This document shows, in pieces, positions 18,061 through 27,213 of a DNA stretch of 64,000 bases; the first letter of the stretch is position 1, and each line of letters starts with the position of its first letter. The notes beneath the pieces were generated by a model, which was given only the letters and a program-made list of their open reading frames with translations, was not told the DNA's origin and ran no database searches. Origin of the DNA: JALEFZ01 sp039817415 (GTDB taxonomy: Bacteria; Bacteroidota; Bacteroidia; J057); assembly GCA_039817415.1 (NCBI GenBank), contig JBCBVV010000013.1:62001-126000 (forward strand). The letters are read 5' to 3'. The translations under genes were made by a program, and so were the position numbers.

Positions 18061-19749
18061 ATGAAGCTGACTAATATTTTTCTTGTTTCCTTATTGCTAT
18101 TGGGGACTTTATGCGCTCAGGATCGAATCTCGGGCATGAATCATGCTACCAGATCTGAGGTCATCGCCCAAAATGGAATGGCTGCTACCTCCCAACCTCT
18201 TGCCACACAGGTAGCCTTGGATATTCTTAAAAAAGGTGGAACTGCTATAGATGCCGCTATTGCTGCCAACGCGACGCTGGGCTTAATGGAGCCTACAGGC
18301 TGTGGCATTGGAGGAGATATCTTTGCCATTGTTTGGGATGCTGAGAATAAGGAATTGGTTGGACTCAATGGTAGTGGACGATCTCCAAAGTCCTTAACAA
18401 GAGAATATTTCATTGAGAATGGATATAAAAAAATACCCGCTTATGGACCCTTACCCGTAAGTGTTCCTGGAGCTGTGGATGGATGGTTCACACTGCATGA
18501 GAAATACGGAAAATTACCCATGGAAGTGATTCTCGCACCTGCGATCAACTATGCACGTGATGGTTTTCCCGTTTCTGAACTTATATCCTATTACATTCAA
18601 CGAACTGCTAGAGGCTTTAAGAACAGGAAGTATTTTGCCTCCACTTATATGCCTACGGGTGAGGCCCCTAAAAAGGGAGAGGTATTTAAGAATCCCAAAC
18701 TAGCTTACACCTACGAACTACTAGCCAAGAAAGGAAGAAAAGCCTTTTACAAGGGTGAAATCGCACAGAAGATTGATGCTCATATGAAGGAGATTGGTGG
18801 GTTTTTATCCATCGAGGACCTAAAGGCGCATCAGTCAGAATGGGTAAAGCCCGTTTCTACCAACTACCGTGGGTATGACGTGTGGGAACTTCCACCAAAC
18901 GGACAGGGGATTGCAGCGCTTCAGATGTTAAATATTCTGGAAGATTATGACTTGAAGTCAATGGGGTTTGGAAGTACTGATTATATCCATGTCTTTACCG
19001 AGGCGAAGAAACTGGCCTTTGAGGATAGAGCTAAATACTACGCAGACCCAGCTTTTAATGATATTCCAGTTGATTGGCTGATTTCTAAGGAATATGCCAA
19101 GGAAAGAAGAGAATTAATCAACATGGAAAGAGCTGGAAGGGATTATCCTGCTGGAAAATTAGAAACCGGTGAAACAATCTACATGACTGTCGCCGATAAG
19201 GAGGGAAATATGATTTCCTTGATTCAGTCAAATTACAGAGGAATGGGCTCAGGGGTCATTCCTGGAGACCTGGGTTTCATGCTACAGGATAGGGGAGAAT
19301 TATTTACCCTAGAAGAGGGACACTACAATTCCTATGAGCCAGGCAAACGTCCATTTCATACCATCATTCCTGCTTTTGTTACCAAGGATGGGGAACCCTT
19401 TATGAGTTTTGGGGTAATGGGCGGAGCTATGCAGCCCCAAGGACATGCTCAAATCGTGATCAATATGATCGATTTTGGGATGAATCTGCAAGAGGCTGGC
19501 GATGCCCCAAGGATTCGCCACACTGGTTCCTCTCAACCTACAGGAGAAGATATGACGAATGGAGGTGTCCTCAACCTCGAATCCGGCATTGATAGGGATG
19601 TCATCAGAGAACTGATGATTCGCGGCCATAAAATGGGAATTTCAAATGGAGGATATGGAGGGTATCAAGCTATCATGTGGGACCCCATTCAAAAAGTGTT
19701 TTATGGGGCTTCTGAATCAAGAAAAGATGGGCAGGCAGCAGGATATTAA
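18061..19749 (+). CDS. ggt: Gamma-glutamyltransferase/hydrolase
   Basis: A 562-residue Ntn-hydrolase precursor with a signal peptide (MKLTNIFLVSLLLLGTLCAQ). The large subunit carries GGTAIDAAIAANATLGLMEP and the small subunit begins at nucleophile Thr372 (GE-TIYMTVADKEGN), followed by SNYRGMGSGVIP and the Gly-Gly pair GVMGGAMQPQGHAQ. The TIYMTVAD start and SNYRGMGSG place it in the subgroup with cephalosporin-acylase-like members, not the E. coli glutathione enzyme (TTHYSVVD), so the substrate may not be glutathione. It acts in the periplasm after self-cleavage. The gene lies 38 bp before the FAD oxidoreductase and may be cotranscribed with it. Confidence 0.95.
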   Translation: MKLTNIFLVSLLLLGTLCAQDRISGMNHATRSEVIAQNGMAATSQPLATQVALDILKKGGTAIDAAIAANATLGLMEPTGCGIGGDIFAIVWDAENKELVGLNGSGRSPKSLTREYFIENGYKKIPAYGPLPVSVPGAVDGWFTLHEKYGKLPMEVILAPAINYARDGFPVSELISYYIQRTARGFKNRKYFASTYMPTGEAPKKGEVFKNPKLAYTYELLAKKGRKAFYKGEIAQKIDAHMKEIGGFLSIEDLKAHQSEWVKPVSTNYRGYDVWELPPNGQGIAALQMLNILEDYDLKSMGFGSTDYIHVFTEAKKLAFEDRAKYYADPAFNDIPVDWLISKEYAKERRELINMERAGRDYPAGKLETGETIYMTVADKEGNMISLIQSNYRGMGSGVIPGDLGFMLQDRGELFTLEEGHYNSYEPGKRPFHTIIPAFVTKDGEPFMSFGVMGGAMQPQGHAQIVINMIDFGMNLQEAGDAPRIRHTGSSQPTGEDMTNGGVLNLESGIDRDVIRELMIRGHKMGISNGGYGGYQAIMWDPIQKVFYGASESRKDGQAAGY

Positions 19750-19777
19750 GAAGAAATATTTTAAGTAGGATAAATTC

Positions 19778-19788
19778 TAACGGTGTTA
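19778..19788. repeat. TAACGGTGTTA element, copy 2
   Basis: Exact 11-mer whose last base is the A of the ATG at 19788, in the 38-bp gap between ggt and the FAD oxidoreductase. CTAACGGTGTTATG is shared with copy 1 at 11975-11988. Confidence 0.5.
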
Positions 19789-20918
19789 TGGGGGCTTCTC
19801 CGAGCTTTTGGGAGCAAGAAAGTTGGTTGAATGGAATTGACATAGCCATTATAGGAGGTGGAATTGTAGGACTCAGTTCCGCCATCCATGCGAGGGAACG
19901 TTTTCCGACTGCCCGGATAGTGATTCTTGAAAGAGCGCCCTTTCCTGATGGAGCTAGCAACCGCAACGCTGGGTTCGCTTGTATAGGTTCTATAAGTGAA
20001 TTGTTAGATGACCTCTCTACCCAACCAATGCACAAGGTCATGGATACCTTGACCATGCGCTGGGAAGGCCTGTTAAGGCTAAGGGAACTGATTGGCGATC
20101 AAAGTCTATCTTATGAAGCCTATGGGGGCTTTGAGGTATTCCTCCCAGAAGACAAAGAGCGTTATGGGAAGTGCCAAGAGGCGCTTCCTACCTTTAATCA
20201 TGAAATAGAAAAAAGACTAGGGGAGCCTGAGGTATTTCAACTTCAGGATTCAGCTGGTTCATCTAAGGACTTTGCAAGGGTCTCTAAGATGATCTATAAC
20301 AGATTGGAAGGTCAGATTCATACTGGGAAGATGATGCGGGCCTATTGGGCCAAGGCTATTGAAATGGGAATAGAATTTTGGGGTGGGGTAGAAGTGGAGG
20401 AAATTGTTCAGTTAGCAGAAGGAGTTCAGATCAACAGTAAGTATGGGGAATGGAAAGTTTCAAAACTCATACTGGCTACCAATGGATTCTCTCAGCAGTT
20501 CTTGAAACATATTGATCTTCAACCAGCAAGAAATCAGGTCTTGATCACCAAACCCATTCCTAGCCTCAAATGGAAGGGCACTTTTCATTACAATAAGGGA
20601 TACGGATATTTCCGAAATGTAGGAAATAGGGTATTGATTGGTGGGTTTAGACATTTATACAAGGAAGAAGAAAGTACGGCAGAGTATGCGCTACACGATC
20701 ATTTACAAGACCATCTTCAAAGTTGGCTCAAAAAAAATATTCTGGGTCAAACGACTTTTGAAGTTGAATCTAGGTGGTCGGGTATCCTTGGGGTAGGGAA
20801 GGGGAAGAATCCCATTCTCGAAAAAAAGTCAGATGATCTAGTCCTTGCCCTTAGATTAGGAGGAATGGGAGTCGCCATAGGAACAGCTGTAGGTAAACAA
20901 GCCGCAGCCTTAATTTGA
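19788..20918 (+). CDS. FAD-dependent amine/amino-acid oxidoreductase (DAO family)
   Basis: A 376-residue flavoprotein of the DAO/glycine-oxidase superfamily. The dinucleotide-binding motif is near the start (IDIAIIGGGIVGLSSAI, about 18-34), followed by the ILERAP FAD-ribose strand and a C-terminal SRWSGILGVGKGKNPILEK ... LRLGGMGVAIGTAVGK segment. The leader SFWEQESWLNG is a common N-terminus of Bacteroidota members, supporting the ATG at 19788. The family oxidises secondary or D-amino acids; the substrate is not deducible. It stands between ggt and a class V aminotransferase, suggesting amino-acid or small-amine turnover (inference). Confidence 0.9.
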   Translation: MGASPSFWEQESWLNGIDIAIIGGGIVGLSSAIHARERFPTARIVILERAPFPDGASNRNAGFACIGSISELLDDLSTQPMHKVMDTLTMRWEGLLRLRELIGDQSLSYEAYGGFEVFLPEDKERYGKCQEALPTFNHEIEKRLGEPEVFQLQDSAGSSKDFARVSKMIYNRLEGQIHTGKMMRAYWAKAIEMGIEFWGGVEVEEIVQLAEGVQINSKYGEWKVSKLILATNGFSQQFLKHIDLQPARNQVLITKPIPSLKWKGTFHYNKGYGYFRNVGNRVLIGGFRHLYKEEESTAEYALHDHLQDHLQSWLKKNILGQTTFEVESRWSGILGVGKGKNPILEKKSDDLVLALRLGGMGVAIGTAVGKQAAALI

Positions 20919-20961
20919 AAGATATTAAATTGGGCACGTATCAAATATAAATAGCAAATCC

Positions 20962-22179
20962 TTGATCCAGCAGATTACCTTAGAAGAAATCAATGTGTTC
21001 AGATCCGAAACGCCAGGAACTGACAATTGCATACACTTTAACAATGCAGGAGCCTCCTTGATCCCTCTTCCGGTATACAAGGGCATGGAATCTTATTTGA
21101 AGGATGAGTTATTACTAGGCGGCTACGAAACACAGGTAAAATGGCAAGAGGCTCTGAATCATGTGTACACTCAAATCTCCAACTTGATTCATGCTGAACC
21201 TTCGGAAATCGCTTTGGTTGAAAGTGCTACCATTGCTTGGTATAAGGCCTTCCACTCCCTAAAGCTCAAAGCCGGTGATGTAGTGCTTACTTGTGAATCT
21301 GAGTATGGAAGTAACTTTATAGGCTTTCTACAAGCCTCAGAAGAACTTGGGGTAGACATACGAGTCATTCCATCAGATGAAACGGGAACACTTTCATTGC
21401 CCGACTTGGAAGCTATGATTGATCAAAGGGTCAAGCTTATTGCCATTACCCATATGCCTACAAACGGAGGATTGGTTAATCCAGCTGAAGAAGTAGGAGA
21501 AATAGCCTACAAGCACAGCATTCCATACCTCCTTGATGCTTGCCAATCAGTAGGGCAATACCCCATTAATGTCAACAAAATTAAGTGCACCTTTTTATCT
21601 GCCACAGGCCGTAAATACATGCGTGCACCAAGAGGAACAGGTTTTTTGTACGTCAACAAAGATTGGATCACTAGGTTGGGTATGGTCTTTCCCGATCTGA
21701 CCAGTGCTGAATGGGTAGAAGCAGGGAAGTACATTCCAAGGGGAAGTGCTCGTCGCTTTGAAAATTTTGAAAGCAATAGAGGAGGATTAATTGGGCTGGG
21801 AATGGCAGCAGAATATATTCAGCGTATCGGGATCGAAAGGATTTGGTTGAGAAATGTACTATTAGCAGCAGAACTTAGAACCAGGCTCTCCCTTGTCCCA
21901 GGTGTAAGGGTTACAGATCAAGGTAAAATAAAATCTGCCATAGTTACCTTCTCAGTAGACTATATCCCTTCCATCGAGATCAAGGAATATCTGATCAGCA
22001 GGAGAGTTCATGTATCTGTCTCTCAAGCAGGATCTACTCGAATTGATATGGATAAGAGAGGTTTGAACAGTTTGGTTCGTGCTTCAGTTCATTACTACAA
22101 TACGGCCGAGGAGCTTACCTATTTGATTGAAGCTTTGCAAGCATGTATATCATATCATAGAAAGGGAAAAAATCATTAA
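20962..22179 (+). CDS. Class V aminotransferase (cysteine-desulfurase/isopenicillin-N-epimerase-like)
   Basis: A 405-residue PLP enzyme of fold type I. HFNNAGASLIP at the N-terminus, LDACQSVGQYPI (Asp contacting PLP) and the lysine in FLSATGRKYMRAPRGTGFLYV mark the class V family. A Cys-containing desulfurase loop is not obvious, so it is more likely an epimerase, lyase or transaminase than IscS/SufS. The start is TTG at 20962; no ATG occurs in frame until deep in the fold. It is 43 bp after the oxidoreductase on the same strand, probably one operon. Confidence 0.88.
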   Translation: MIQQITLEEINVFRSETPGTDNCIHFNNAGASLIPLPVYKGMESYLKDELLLGGYETQVKWQEALNHVYTQISNLIHAEPSEIALVESATIAWYKAFHSLKLKAGDVVLTCESEYGSNFIGFLQASEELGVDIRVIPSDETGTLSLPDLEAMIDQRVKLIAITHMPTNGGLVNPAEEVGEIAYKHSIPYLLDACQSVGQYPINVNKIKCTFLSATGRKYMRAPRGTGFLYVNKDWITRLGMVFPDLTSAEWVEAGKYIPRGSARRFENFESNRGGLIGLGMAAEYIQRIGIERIWLRNVLLAAELRTRLSLVPGVRVTDQGKIKSAIVTFSVDYIPSIEIKEYLISRRVHVSVSQAGSTRIDMDKRGLNSLVRASVHYYNTAEELTYLIEALQACISYHRKGKNH

Positions 22180-22224
22180 GCCAAAATAGAGATTTGTTGT
22201 AATTTTGGTCCTTACATCACGCCT

Positions 22225-22938
22225 ATGCATGAGATGACTCGGATTTATCTAGGTTCTCTCCTCGTAGAAGAACCTGTTACTGGCTTTACAGATCTGATCG
22301 CGGGAGGAACGGGATTGGTATGCTTTACCATATTAATCCAAATGAAAGCCTTGAAAGAAGACCAAAGATGGTTGAGAAGGTATTTTCTGTTCTTGGGGAT
22401 AGGGCTATGCTTGGCTGGCCTATTAGGACATGCCTTTTTCTATGCCACTGGCTATAATTGGAATTATAAAACCATTGGTTGGACTGGTTCTGCCTTAGCA
22501 GTTTTCTGCCTAGAGAGAGGGACCATTCTTGGGTTTAGAAACAAATTGTCAAATTCCTGGATTCAGGTTTTGCTTATTGGGCAAGTTATCAAGCTGCTAA
22601 TTTTCTTCTACTTGATTTCTTATCCTAATCCAGGATCATTTGAGTTTGTGAAAGCCAATACAGCCATTGGAATTGGTGGAATTGTATTGATTGGGCAGGG
22701 GATTTTGTATCGAATGGACAAGATTGAAGGAAGGCTTTTCATCGTTGGGGGAGTACTTTTTGGCGTTTTGACGGCCCTGGTATACAACAATCAAATTACC
22801 CTAAATAAGTGGTTTAATTACCATGACATAAGCCACCTCATGACAGCAATTTCCATCTTTATCATGTTCACAGGAGTTAGGAAGATTCTTCAAGACTCTT
22901 TAGGACAAGAAGGAGATAGAGTTCTGAAATTTCAATAA
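22225..22938 (+). CDS. Seven-TM membrane protein, unrecognised
   Basis: A 237-residue protein consisting of about seven membrane spans with short loops (TDLIAGGTGLVCFTILI, FLFLGIGLCLAGLLGHAFFYA, IQVLLIGQVIKLLIFFYLI, AIGIGGIVLIGQGILY, LFIVGGVLFGVLTALVY, HLMTAISIFIMFTGV). Conserved-looking polar residues sit in membrane positions (Asp in TDL, His in LGHAF, His pair in NYHDISHLM), which is reminiscent of the ceramidase/progestin-receptor-like (CREST) hydrolases, but I cannot confirm this. TAATTTTG at 22200-22207 is a possible -7 box, without a matching -33. Confidence 0.78.
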   Translation: MHEMTRIYLGSLLVEEPVTGFTDLIAGGTGLVCFTILIQMKALKEDQRWLRRYFLFLGIGLCLAGLLGHAFFYATGYNWNYKTIGWTGSALAVFCLERGTILGFRNKLSNSWIQVLLIGQVIKLLIFFYLISYPNPGSFEFVKANTAIGIGGIVLIGQGILYRMDKIEGRLFIVGGVLFGVLTALVYNNQITLNKWFNYHDISHLMTAISIFIMFTGVRKILQDSLGQEGDRVLKFQ

Positions 22939-23032
22939 TTACGAAAACAAATAGGATTTTTTCGATTCATATTCTTTCTTTGCATCTACATACAAGCCAT
23001 ACAACCTAAATAACTTAAACTAAAGACCGACT

Positions 23033-24310
23033 ATGGGAGGATTGCAATATGCAGCGTTTATTATTCCGGTACTGCTGCTGCTTGTATTTTTGGAGTATAT
23101 GATCTCCAAGCGTAAGGGTGTTGATACCTACAGCCTTGCAGATTCATTGGTAAACATTTGTTGTGGAATTTTAGAAAGACTCTTTGACTTTTTCTGGGTC
23201 ATTATGATGTATTTCATATTCCATTGGCTGTATGAAAATGCTAGCCTTTGGCATGTTCCTGTACATCCAGCCACCTGGGTGGTAGGACTGTTTATTGGAG
23301 ACTTTCTGGCCTATTGGCACCACAGACTAAGCCATGAAATCAATTTCATGTGGGCTGCTCATATTGTTCATCACCAATCAGAGGAGCTCAACTTAACGAC
23401 TGTTTTCAGGGTGTCTGCTTTTGCTGTAATCAACAGATCATTTTTCTGGATTTGGATGCCAATTATCGGATTTGATCCAGCTACCACTACATCTGTTATC
23501 GTATTTATCGGACTATTCCAGTTTGTCACACATACAAGATTGGTTGGCAAACTAGGGTGGTATGAAGCATTTTTCGTTACCCCTTCTCACCATCGAGTCC
23601 ACCACGCCAGAAATGAAAAATACATCGATACAAACTATGGCCATGTATTTATCATCTGGGATAAATTATTTGGAACTTATAGAGTGGAGGAAGAAGAACC
23701 AGACTATGGTATTACCACAGGTTTCGAAAGTTCAAATGCACTAAATGCTTATTTGTTCTATTGGAAAGACTTATTTAGAAGAGCGGGAGAAGCAAGATCC
23801 TTCAAAGACAAAGTATTGGTCTTCTTGATGCCCCCAGCTTGGAATCCAGAAGGAGTAAGCGACTCCAAAATCGAATACAAGTTAGATCAAGATGGAAACC
23901 GGAAGAAGTACCGCCAATTCATTCCCAATGAATTAAAGGTATATGTTCTGGTAAACATCGCCTTGACACTTGGTGCGTTCGTGTCTCTTTTGTTGATTAA
24001 GAAAGGAATGGGGGAACCCTCATTTATACAGGTCCTTTCTGATCCATCCGTGCTACCTTTGGTCATCATTGTGGCCTTCAGCACATGGTCTTTGGGACTT
24101 ACGATGGACCTGAGGGCAACCGCCTTTAGAAATGAACTTATTCGCTACGCCATTCTTGCTGTGGCAGGGAGTTTCATCCTTCTGTCTCTTCCGAATCCTT
24201 TCCTTACCATTCCAATTTTCTTGATTGTGATTGTAGGAATGGGATTGTGGCTACTAAGAATGAGAAAATTCTTTGATGGAGGGCATGAAAATAAGCTAAC
24301 AGCTGGGTAA
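23033..24310 (+). CDS. Sterol desaturase/fatty acid hydroxylase family membrane enzyme
   Basis: A 425-residue integral membrane di-iron enzyme. The His boxes are present in order: HHRLSHE, HIVHHQSE and SHHRVHHARN, with NYGHVFIIWDKLFGTY after them. The N-terminal third and the C-terminal 120 residues are extra membrane spans beyond the catalytic core, which is seen in Bacteroidota members. It probably hydroxylates or desaturates a lipid acyl chain or isoprenoid; the substrate is unknown. Single gene with a terminator at 24332. Confidence 0.93.
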   Translation: MGGLQYAAFIIPVLLLLVFLEYMISKRKGVDTYSLADSLVNICCGILERLFDFFWVIMMYFIFHWLYENASLWHVPVHPATWVVGLFIGDFLAYWHHRLSHEINFMWAAHIVHHQSEELNLTTVFRVSAFAVINRSFFWIWMPIIGFDPATTTSVIVFIGLFQFVTHTRLVGKLGWYEAFFVTPSHHRVHHARNEKYIDTNYGHVFIIWDKLFGTYRVEEEEPDYGITTGFESSNALNAYLFYWKDLFRRAGEARSFKDKVLVFLMPPAWNPEGVSDSKIEYKLDQDGNRKKYRQFIPNELKVYVLVNIALTLGAFVSLLLIKKGMGEPSFIQVLSDPSVLPLVIIVAFSTWSLGLTMDLRATAFRNELIRYAILAVAGSFILLSLPNPFLTIPIFLIVIVGMGLWLLRMRKFFDGGHENKLTAG

Positions 24311-24331
24311 AGCTAAGAATATAATATACTC

Positions 24332-24367
24332 AATCCCGTGGCTGTAATCGGCCATGGGATTTTTTTT
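24332..24367 (+). terminator. Terminator after the desaturase-family gene
   Basis: AATCCCGTGGC (24332-24342) pairs with GCCATGGGATT (24351-24361, one G-U), followed by a run of T. Confidence 0.85.
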
Positions 24368-24422
24368 ATGGATACTTTAATGACTATTTTGTAGCATCTT
24401 GATCAAATCTAATTTGGAAAAA

Positions 24423-25556
24423 ATGGCACTGAACGGAAGCGGAGTGGACTGTAAAAAGATATATGTAGCAGCTACTAGCCAGCATGTAGGTAAAACTACA
24501 TCTACCCTTGGACTCATCCATGCTCTGAAAAATCTTGGCGTTAATGTTGGCTATTCAAAGCCAGTGGGCCAACAGTTTATAGAGGTAGGCCCTAGCAGAG
24601 CGGATAAAGATGCTATGCTTTTCGCCTCTTCCATGAAATTTGATTTGGTCCCTGAACTTCATTCTCCAGTCATTCTAGGACCTGGCGCGACAACAGCCTT
24701 CTTAGATAATCCTTCTCAATTTAATTTTGGCAATAAAATCCTGAAGTCCTCCAAAATCCTGGAGCAAAAACATGAAGTGGTCGTCTATGAAGGAACCGGC
24801 CATCCAGGTGTAGGTTCGGTTGTGAACCTCTCAAATGCTAGGGTGGCTCAAATGCTGAATGCTGGTTTAATCATGGTGGTGGAAGCAGGGGTCGGAAACT
24901 GCATTGATAGACTTGATTTGTGTCTGTCTGTATTTGACCAAAAGTCCATCCCAATTGTAGGAGTCATCGTTAACAAATGCCTTCCTAATAAAATTGAGAA
25001 GATCAGAAAGTATGTTGGGGGAGTTTTAAAAGACAGAGGGATCAATCTTCTGGGCATCCTGCCTTATGAGGAAGAGCTAGGACTCCCGGTTATGCATACA
25101 GTCGTAAAAGCTGTCAAGGCCCAAGTGGAGTTCAATGAGGATATGCTTGACAACAAGGTAAAAGGGATCATTGCTGGTTCATTGATAGACCTGAAGGAGG
25201 TCAAAGAAGATTTTAATAACCAGCTCCTTGTAGTATCTATTAATAGGTTAGGGGAGGCCATGAAGAAGCTTGGGAAGCTAGCCAAAATCATGGATAGTGA
25301 TACATCTCCACTGTCTGGGGTAATGTACACTGGTTCTGGCGAATTACCTCCTGAGACCATTGAATATTTTATGAAACACAGAATTCCAGTCTTGCGATCG
25401 AAAATTGACACCTATGAATCAGTCATTAAAATCTCTCAGATTGAGGTGAAGATCAATACACGCACACCTTGGAAAGTTAAAAAGGCCATTGAATTATTCG
25501 AAAATCATGTTGACATGAACTATGTGATGGACTTTCTGTGCTTACCTAAAAAATAA
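24423..25556 (+). CDS. BioD/phosphotransacetylase-N-like P-loop protein with DRTGG-type middle
   Basis: A 377-residue protein beginning with a dethiobiotin-synthetase-like P-loop (IYVAATSQHVGKTTSTLGLI; Gly-Lys-Thr-Thr) and continuing with EGTGHPGVGSV and VGVIVNKCLP, the switch-type segments of the CobB/BioD/Pta-N group. The rest resembles the DRTGG regulatory region of phosphotransacetylases, but the Pta catalytic domain is absent. It is therefore not a biotin enzyme by context (no bio genes) and is perhaps a regulatory or sensing ATPase. I chose the ATG at 24423 over the TTG at 24399. Confidence 0.82.
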   Translation: MALNGSGVDCKKIYVAATSQHVGKTTSTLGLIHALKNLGVNVGYSKPVGQQFIEVGPSRADKDAMLFASSMKFDLVPELHSPVILGPGATTAFLDNPSQFNFGNKILKSSKILEQKHEVVVYEGTGHPGVGSVVNLSNARVAQMLNAGLIMVVEAGVGNCIDRLDLCLSVFDQKSIPIVGVIVNKCLPNKIEKIRKYVGGVLKDRGINLLGILPYEEELGLPVMHTVVKAVKAQVEFNEDMLDNKVKGIIAGSLIDLKEVKEDFNNQLLVVSINRLGEAMKKLGKLAKIMDSDTSPLSGVMYTGSGELPPETIEYFMKHRIPVLRSKIDTYESVIKISQIEVKINTRTPWKVKKAIELFENHVDMNYVMDFLCLPKK

Positions 25557-25584
25557 AAACGCAGACCTTGTTGGGGCCTGCGTT
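25546..25584 (-). terminator. Terminator of the minus-strand T9SS protein gene
   Basis: On the minus strand AACGCAGGCC (25575-25584 complement) pairs with GGTCTGCGTT (25558-25567 complement, one G-U), then TTTTATTTTTTA. It overlaps the end of the convergent gene at 25556. Confidence 0.75.
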
Positions 25585-25607
25585 GGTAAATCCTAAACAA
25601 CTTACAA

Positions 25608-26555
25608 CTATTCTATTTTTATCTTTTTAGTTTTGATCCCATCTGGAGTGGTAATGCGGTAGATGTAAAAACCAGGTGTTAATCCTTTGGTATCAACATC
25701 CAATTCGTATTCTCCCACTTCCTTTTGCGCATTTCCAAGACTTCTGACTACGGTGCCATTTGCATCCATGAGTTCAATAATAACCTCTCCTGCTGTTTTT
25801 ACTTTGTAGCTTACTGTTTGCTTGTCTTTGGCAGGATTTGGGAAGGCAGAAAACCCTCCTTGGCCACCAGTTGAAGCAATATCAGCTTCTCCATCCCAGA
25901 GAAGGAATGCAACAGGACTAGTTAACAGTCTTTGTAGAGGTTGTCCTCCTCCTCTTGGGCCCATTCCCGCTCTTCCACCTTGACGTCCTTTCTGGCCTTT
26001 GCCTTGTCTTCCTTCGGCACCTTCGGGACGCTGCCTTGTGGGACGCTCGCCATTTTCTGCTCCTTCAGGCTTATATTTCTCGATGATGGCTTTGATATCT
26101 TTGTTCCAGCCTTCTGATTGCGGCTTGAGCCCATCAAGAATTTCGTAGATTTCAATTTCGTATTCATCTGCAATGGCCCAGGCGTCATTCATGAGTAGTC
26201 TTTGCTGTTTACCCAGGGCTCTCATTTGATTAATTTGTTCTTCAGAAGGCATTTCTCCACTTCTTCTGGCTTCCATCATCGTCTTGCGGAAAGATCCGAA
26301 CTGCTCCCTGATGGATTTCATATCCTTTCTGATATTGGTCAATTTGTCCTGCTCAGCAGCAGTCAGGTAGGAATCTAGCTTGTTTCGTTCTGGCATGACT
26401 ACGGGCAGAACTTCCTTGTCCATGTAGGACTTGATTTCTTTTTTTGCTTCGGGATTCATTTTTGCTCCCCTTCTTCCCATTCCTCCTGGCTGAGCGATCA
26501 GCAATGACCCAAGTGCAAAAAGCACAATGGAAATGGTTGTTAATTTGACATTCAT
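25608..26555 (-). CDS. Secreted protein with helical Spy-like region and T9SS type A sorting domain
   Basis: A 315-residue protein: signal peptide (about 1-21, ending LLIAQ); a charged helical region about 30-170 (LTAAEQDKLTNIRKDMKSIREQ) resembling the Spy/CpxP or LTXXQ-type periplasmic helices; a low-complexity Gly/Arg/Gln linker about 170-215; and a C-terminal type A sorting domain about 235-315 (FPNPAKDKQTVSYKV ... LTPGFYIYRITTPDG, ending KTKKIKIE). The tail predicts export by type IX secretion and attachment to or release from the cell surface. Function beyond that is unknown. Confidence 0.85.
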   Translation of the reverse strand: MNVKLTTISIVLFALGSLLIAQPGGMGRRGAKMNPEAKKEIKSYMDKEVLPVVMPERNKLDSYLTAAEQDKLTNIRKDMKSIREQFGSFRKTMMEARRSGEMPSEEQINQMRALGKQQRLLMNDAWAIADEYEIEIYEILDGLKPQSEGWNKDIKAIIEKYKPEGAENGERPTRQRPEGAEGRQGKGQKGRQGGRAGMGPRGGGQPLQRLLTSPVAFLLWDGEADIASTGGQGGFSAFPNPAKDKQTVSYKVKTAGEVIIELMDANGTVVRSLGNAQKEVGEYELDVDTKGLTPGFYIYRITTPDGIKTKKIKIE

Positions 26556-26635
26556 TTTTCTATGTAATTAAAAGTAGAATTCATATTGTATTCGTTCTTT
26601 AGACAGCCGTATTTCCCAAAATATTCCTTTTGGAC

Positions 26636-26667
26636 AAAAAAAATCCCCTTCATCGAAATGAAGAGGA
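26636..26667 (-). terminator. Terminator of the PUR-family gene
   Basis: On the minus strand TCCTCTTCAT pairs with ATGAAGGGGA (one U-G) around loop TTCG, followed by eight T (26636-26643). Confidence 0.85.
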
Positions 26668-26692
26668 CCTTATTTTATTCTGTATCAGTGTC

Positions 26693-27094
26693 TTAGTCTT
26701 CCCAAGATGTGGAGAGCGTTTCCCCAACTTCTACCTCAACTTCGACAGAGGTATCTGCGAGGGGCTTTCTTTCACCGATAGACTGGTCATCATAGTCGGA
26801 CATGTACTCACCATCAAAATCTTCCTGCTGGCGGTCAAACTCATCGTAGTCATAGTCAGGCATGAGTTCAGTCTTGACATGATCTACAGTTTTGTTTAAG
26901 GAAAGGAGGAACTTGTTGAAATCTTCTTTGTAAAGGAAAATTTTGTGTTTGTCGTACCCTTTGCCGTTAAAACGGCGCTTACTTTCCGTAATGGTAATGT
27001 AATAATCGTTAGAACGTGTGGATCTCACATCAAAGAAGTACGTGCGCTTTCCTGCTCTGATCTTCTCCGAGTACACTTCATCTCTCCCTTGCAT
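26693..27094 (-). CDS. PUR-family (DUF3276) nucleic-acid-binding protein
   Basis: A 133-residue protein whose first 85 residues match the bacterial PUR-alpha-like DUF3276 family (VYSEKIRAGKRTYFFDVRSTRSNDYYITITESKRRF ... HKIFLYKEDFNKFL), which is characteristic of Bacteroidota and binds single-stranded DNA/RNA. The remaining 48 residues are strongly acidic (DYDYDEFDRQQEDFDGEYMSD) and probably disordered. It is cytoplasmic. A promoter with TTG-N20-TACCTTTA precedes it and a UUCG-loop terminator follows, so it is transcribed alone. Confidence 0.92.
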   Translation of the reverse strand: MQGRDEVYSEKIRAGKRTYFFDVRSTRSNDYYITITESKRRFNGKGYDKHKIFLYKEDFNKFLLSLNKTVDHVKTELMPDYDYDEFDRQQEDFDGEYMSDYDDQSIGERKPLADTSVEVEVEVGETLSTSWED

Positions 27095-27133
27095 AACTTC
27101 AAAATTTATTCGTGAGTTATAACTTATATATGC

Positions 27134-27164
27134 TAAAGGTAAAGATTTTGCTAAAACCTAACAA
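27134..27164 (-). promoter_or_regulatory. Promoter of the PUR-family gene
   Basis: On the minus strand TTG (complement of 27162-27164), exactly 20 nt, then TACCTTTA (complement of 27134-27141), leaving a leader of about 33 nt. Same architecture as at 29461, 44521 and 48121. Confidence 0.55.
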
Positions 27165-27213
27165 TAGGTCGGCCATAATAATATATCTAAATTTCATATT
27201 ATCAGGTTCTACC

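Noticed and set aside
20962..22179. Class V aminotransferase as an IscS/SufS cysteine desulfurase
   Set aside because: The mobile-loop cysteine expected in a desulfurase is not apparent and no isc/suf genes are near.
26630..26899. 89-residue plus-strand frame
   Set aside because: Antisense to the PUR-family gene and begins within its terminator.
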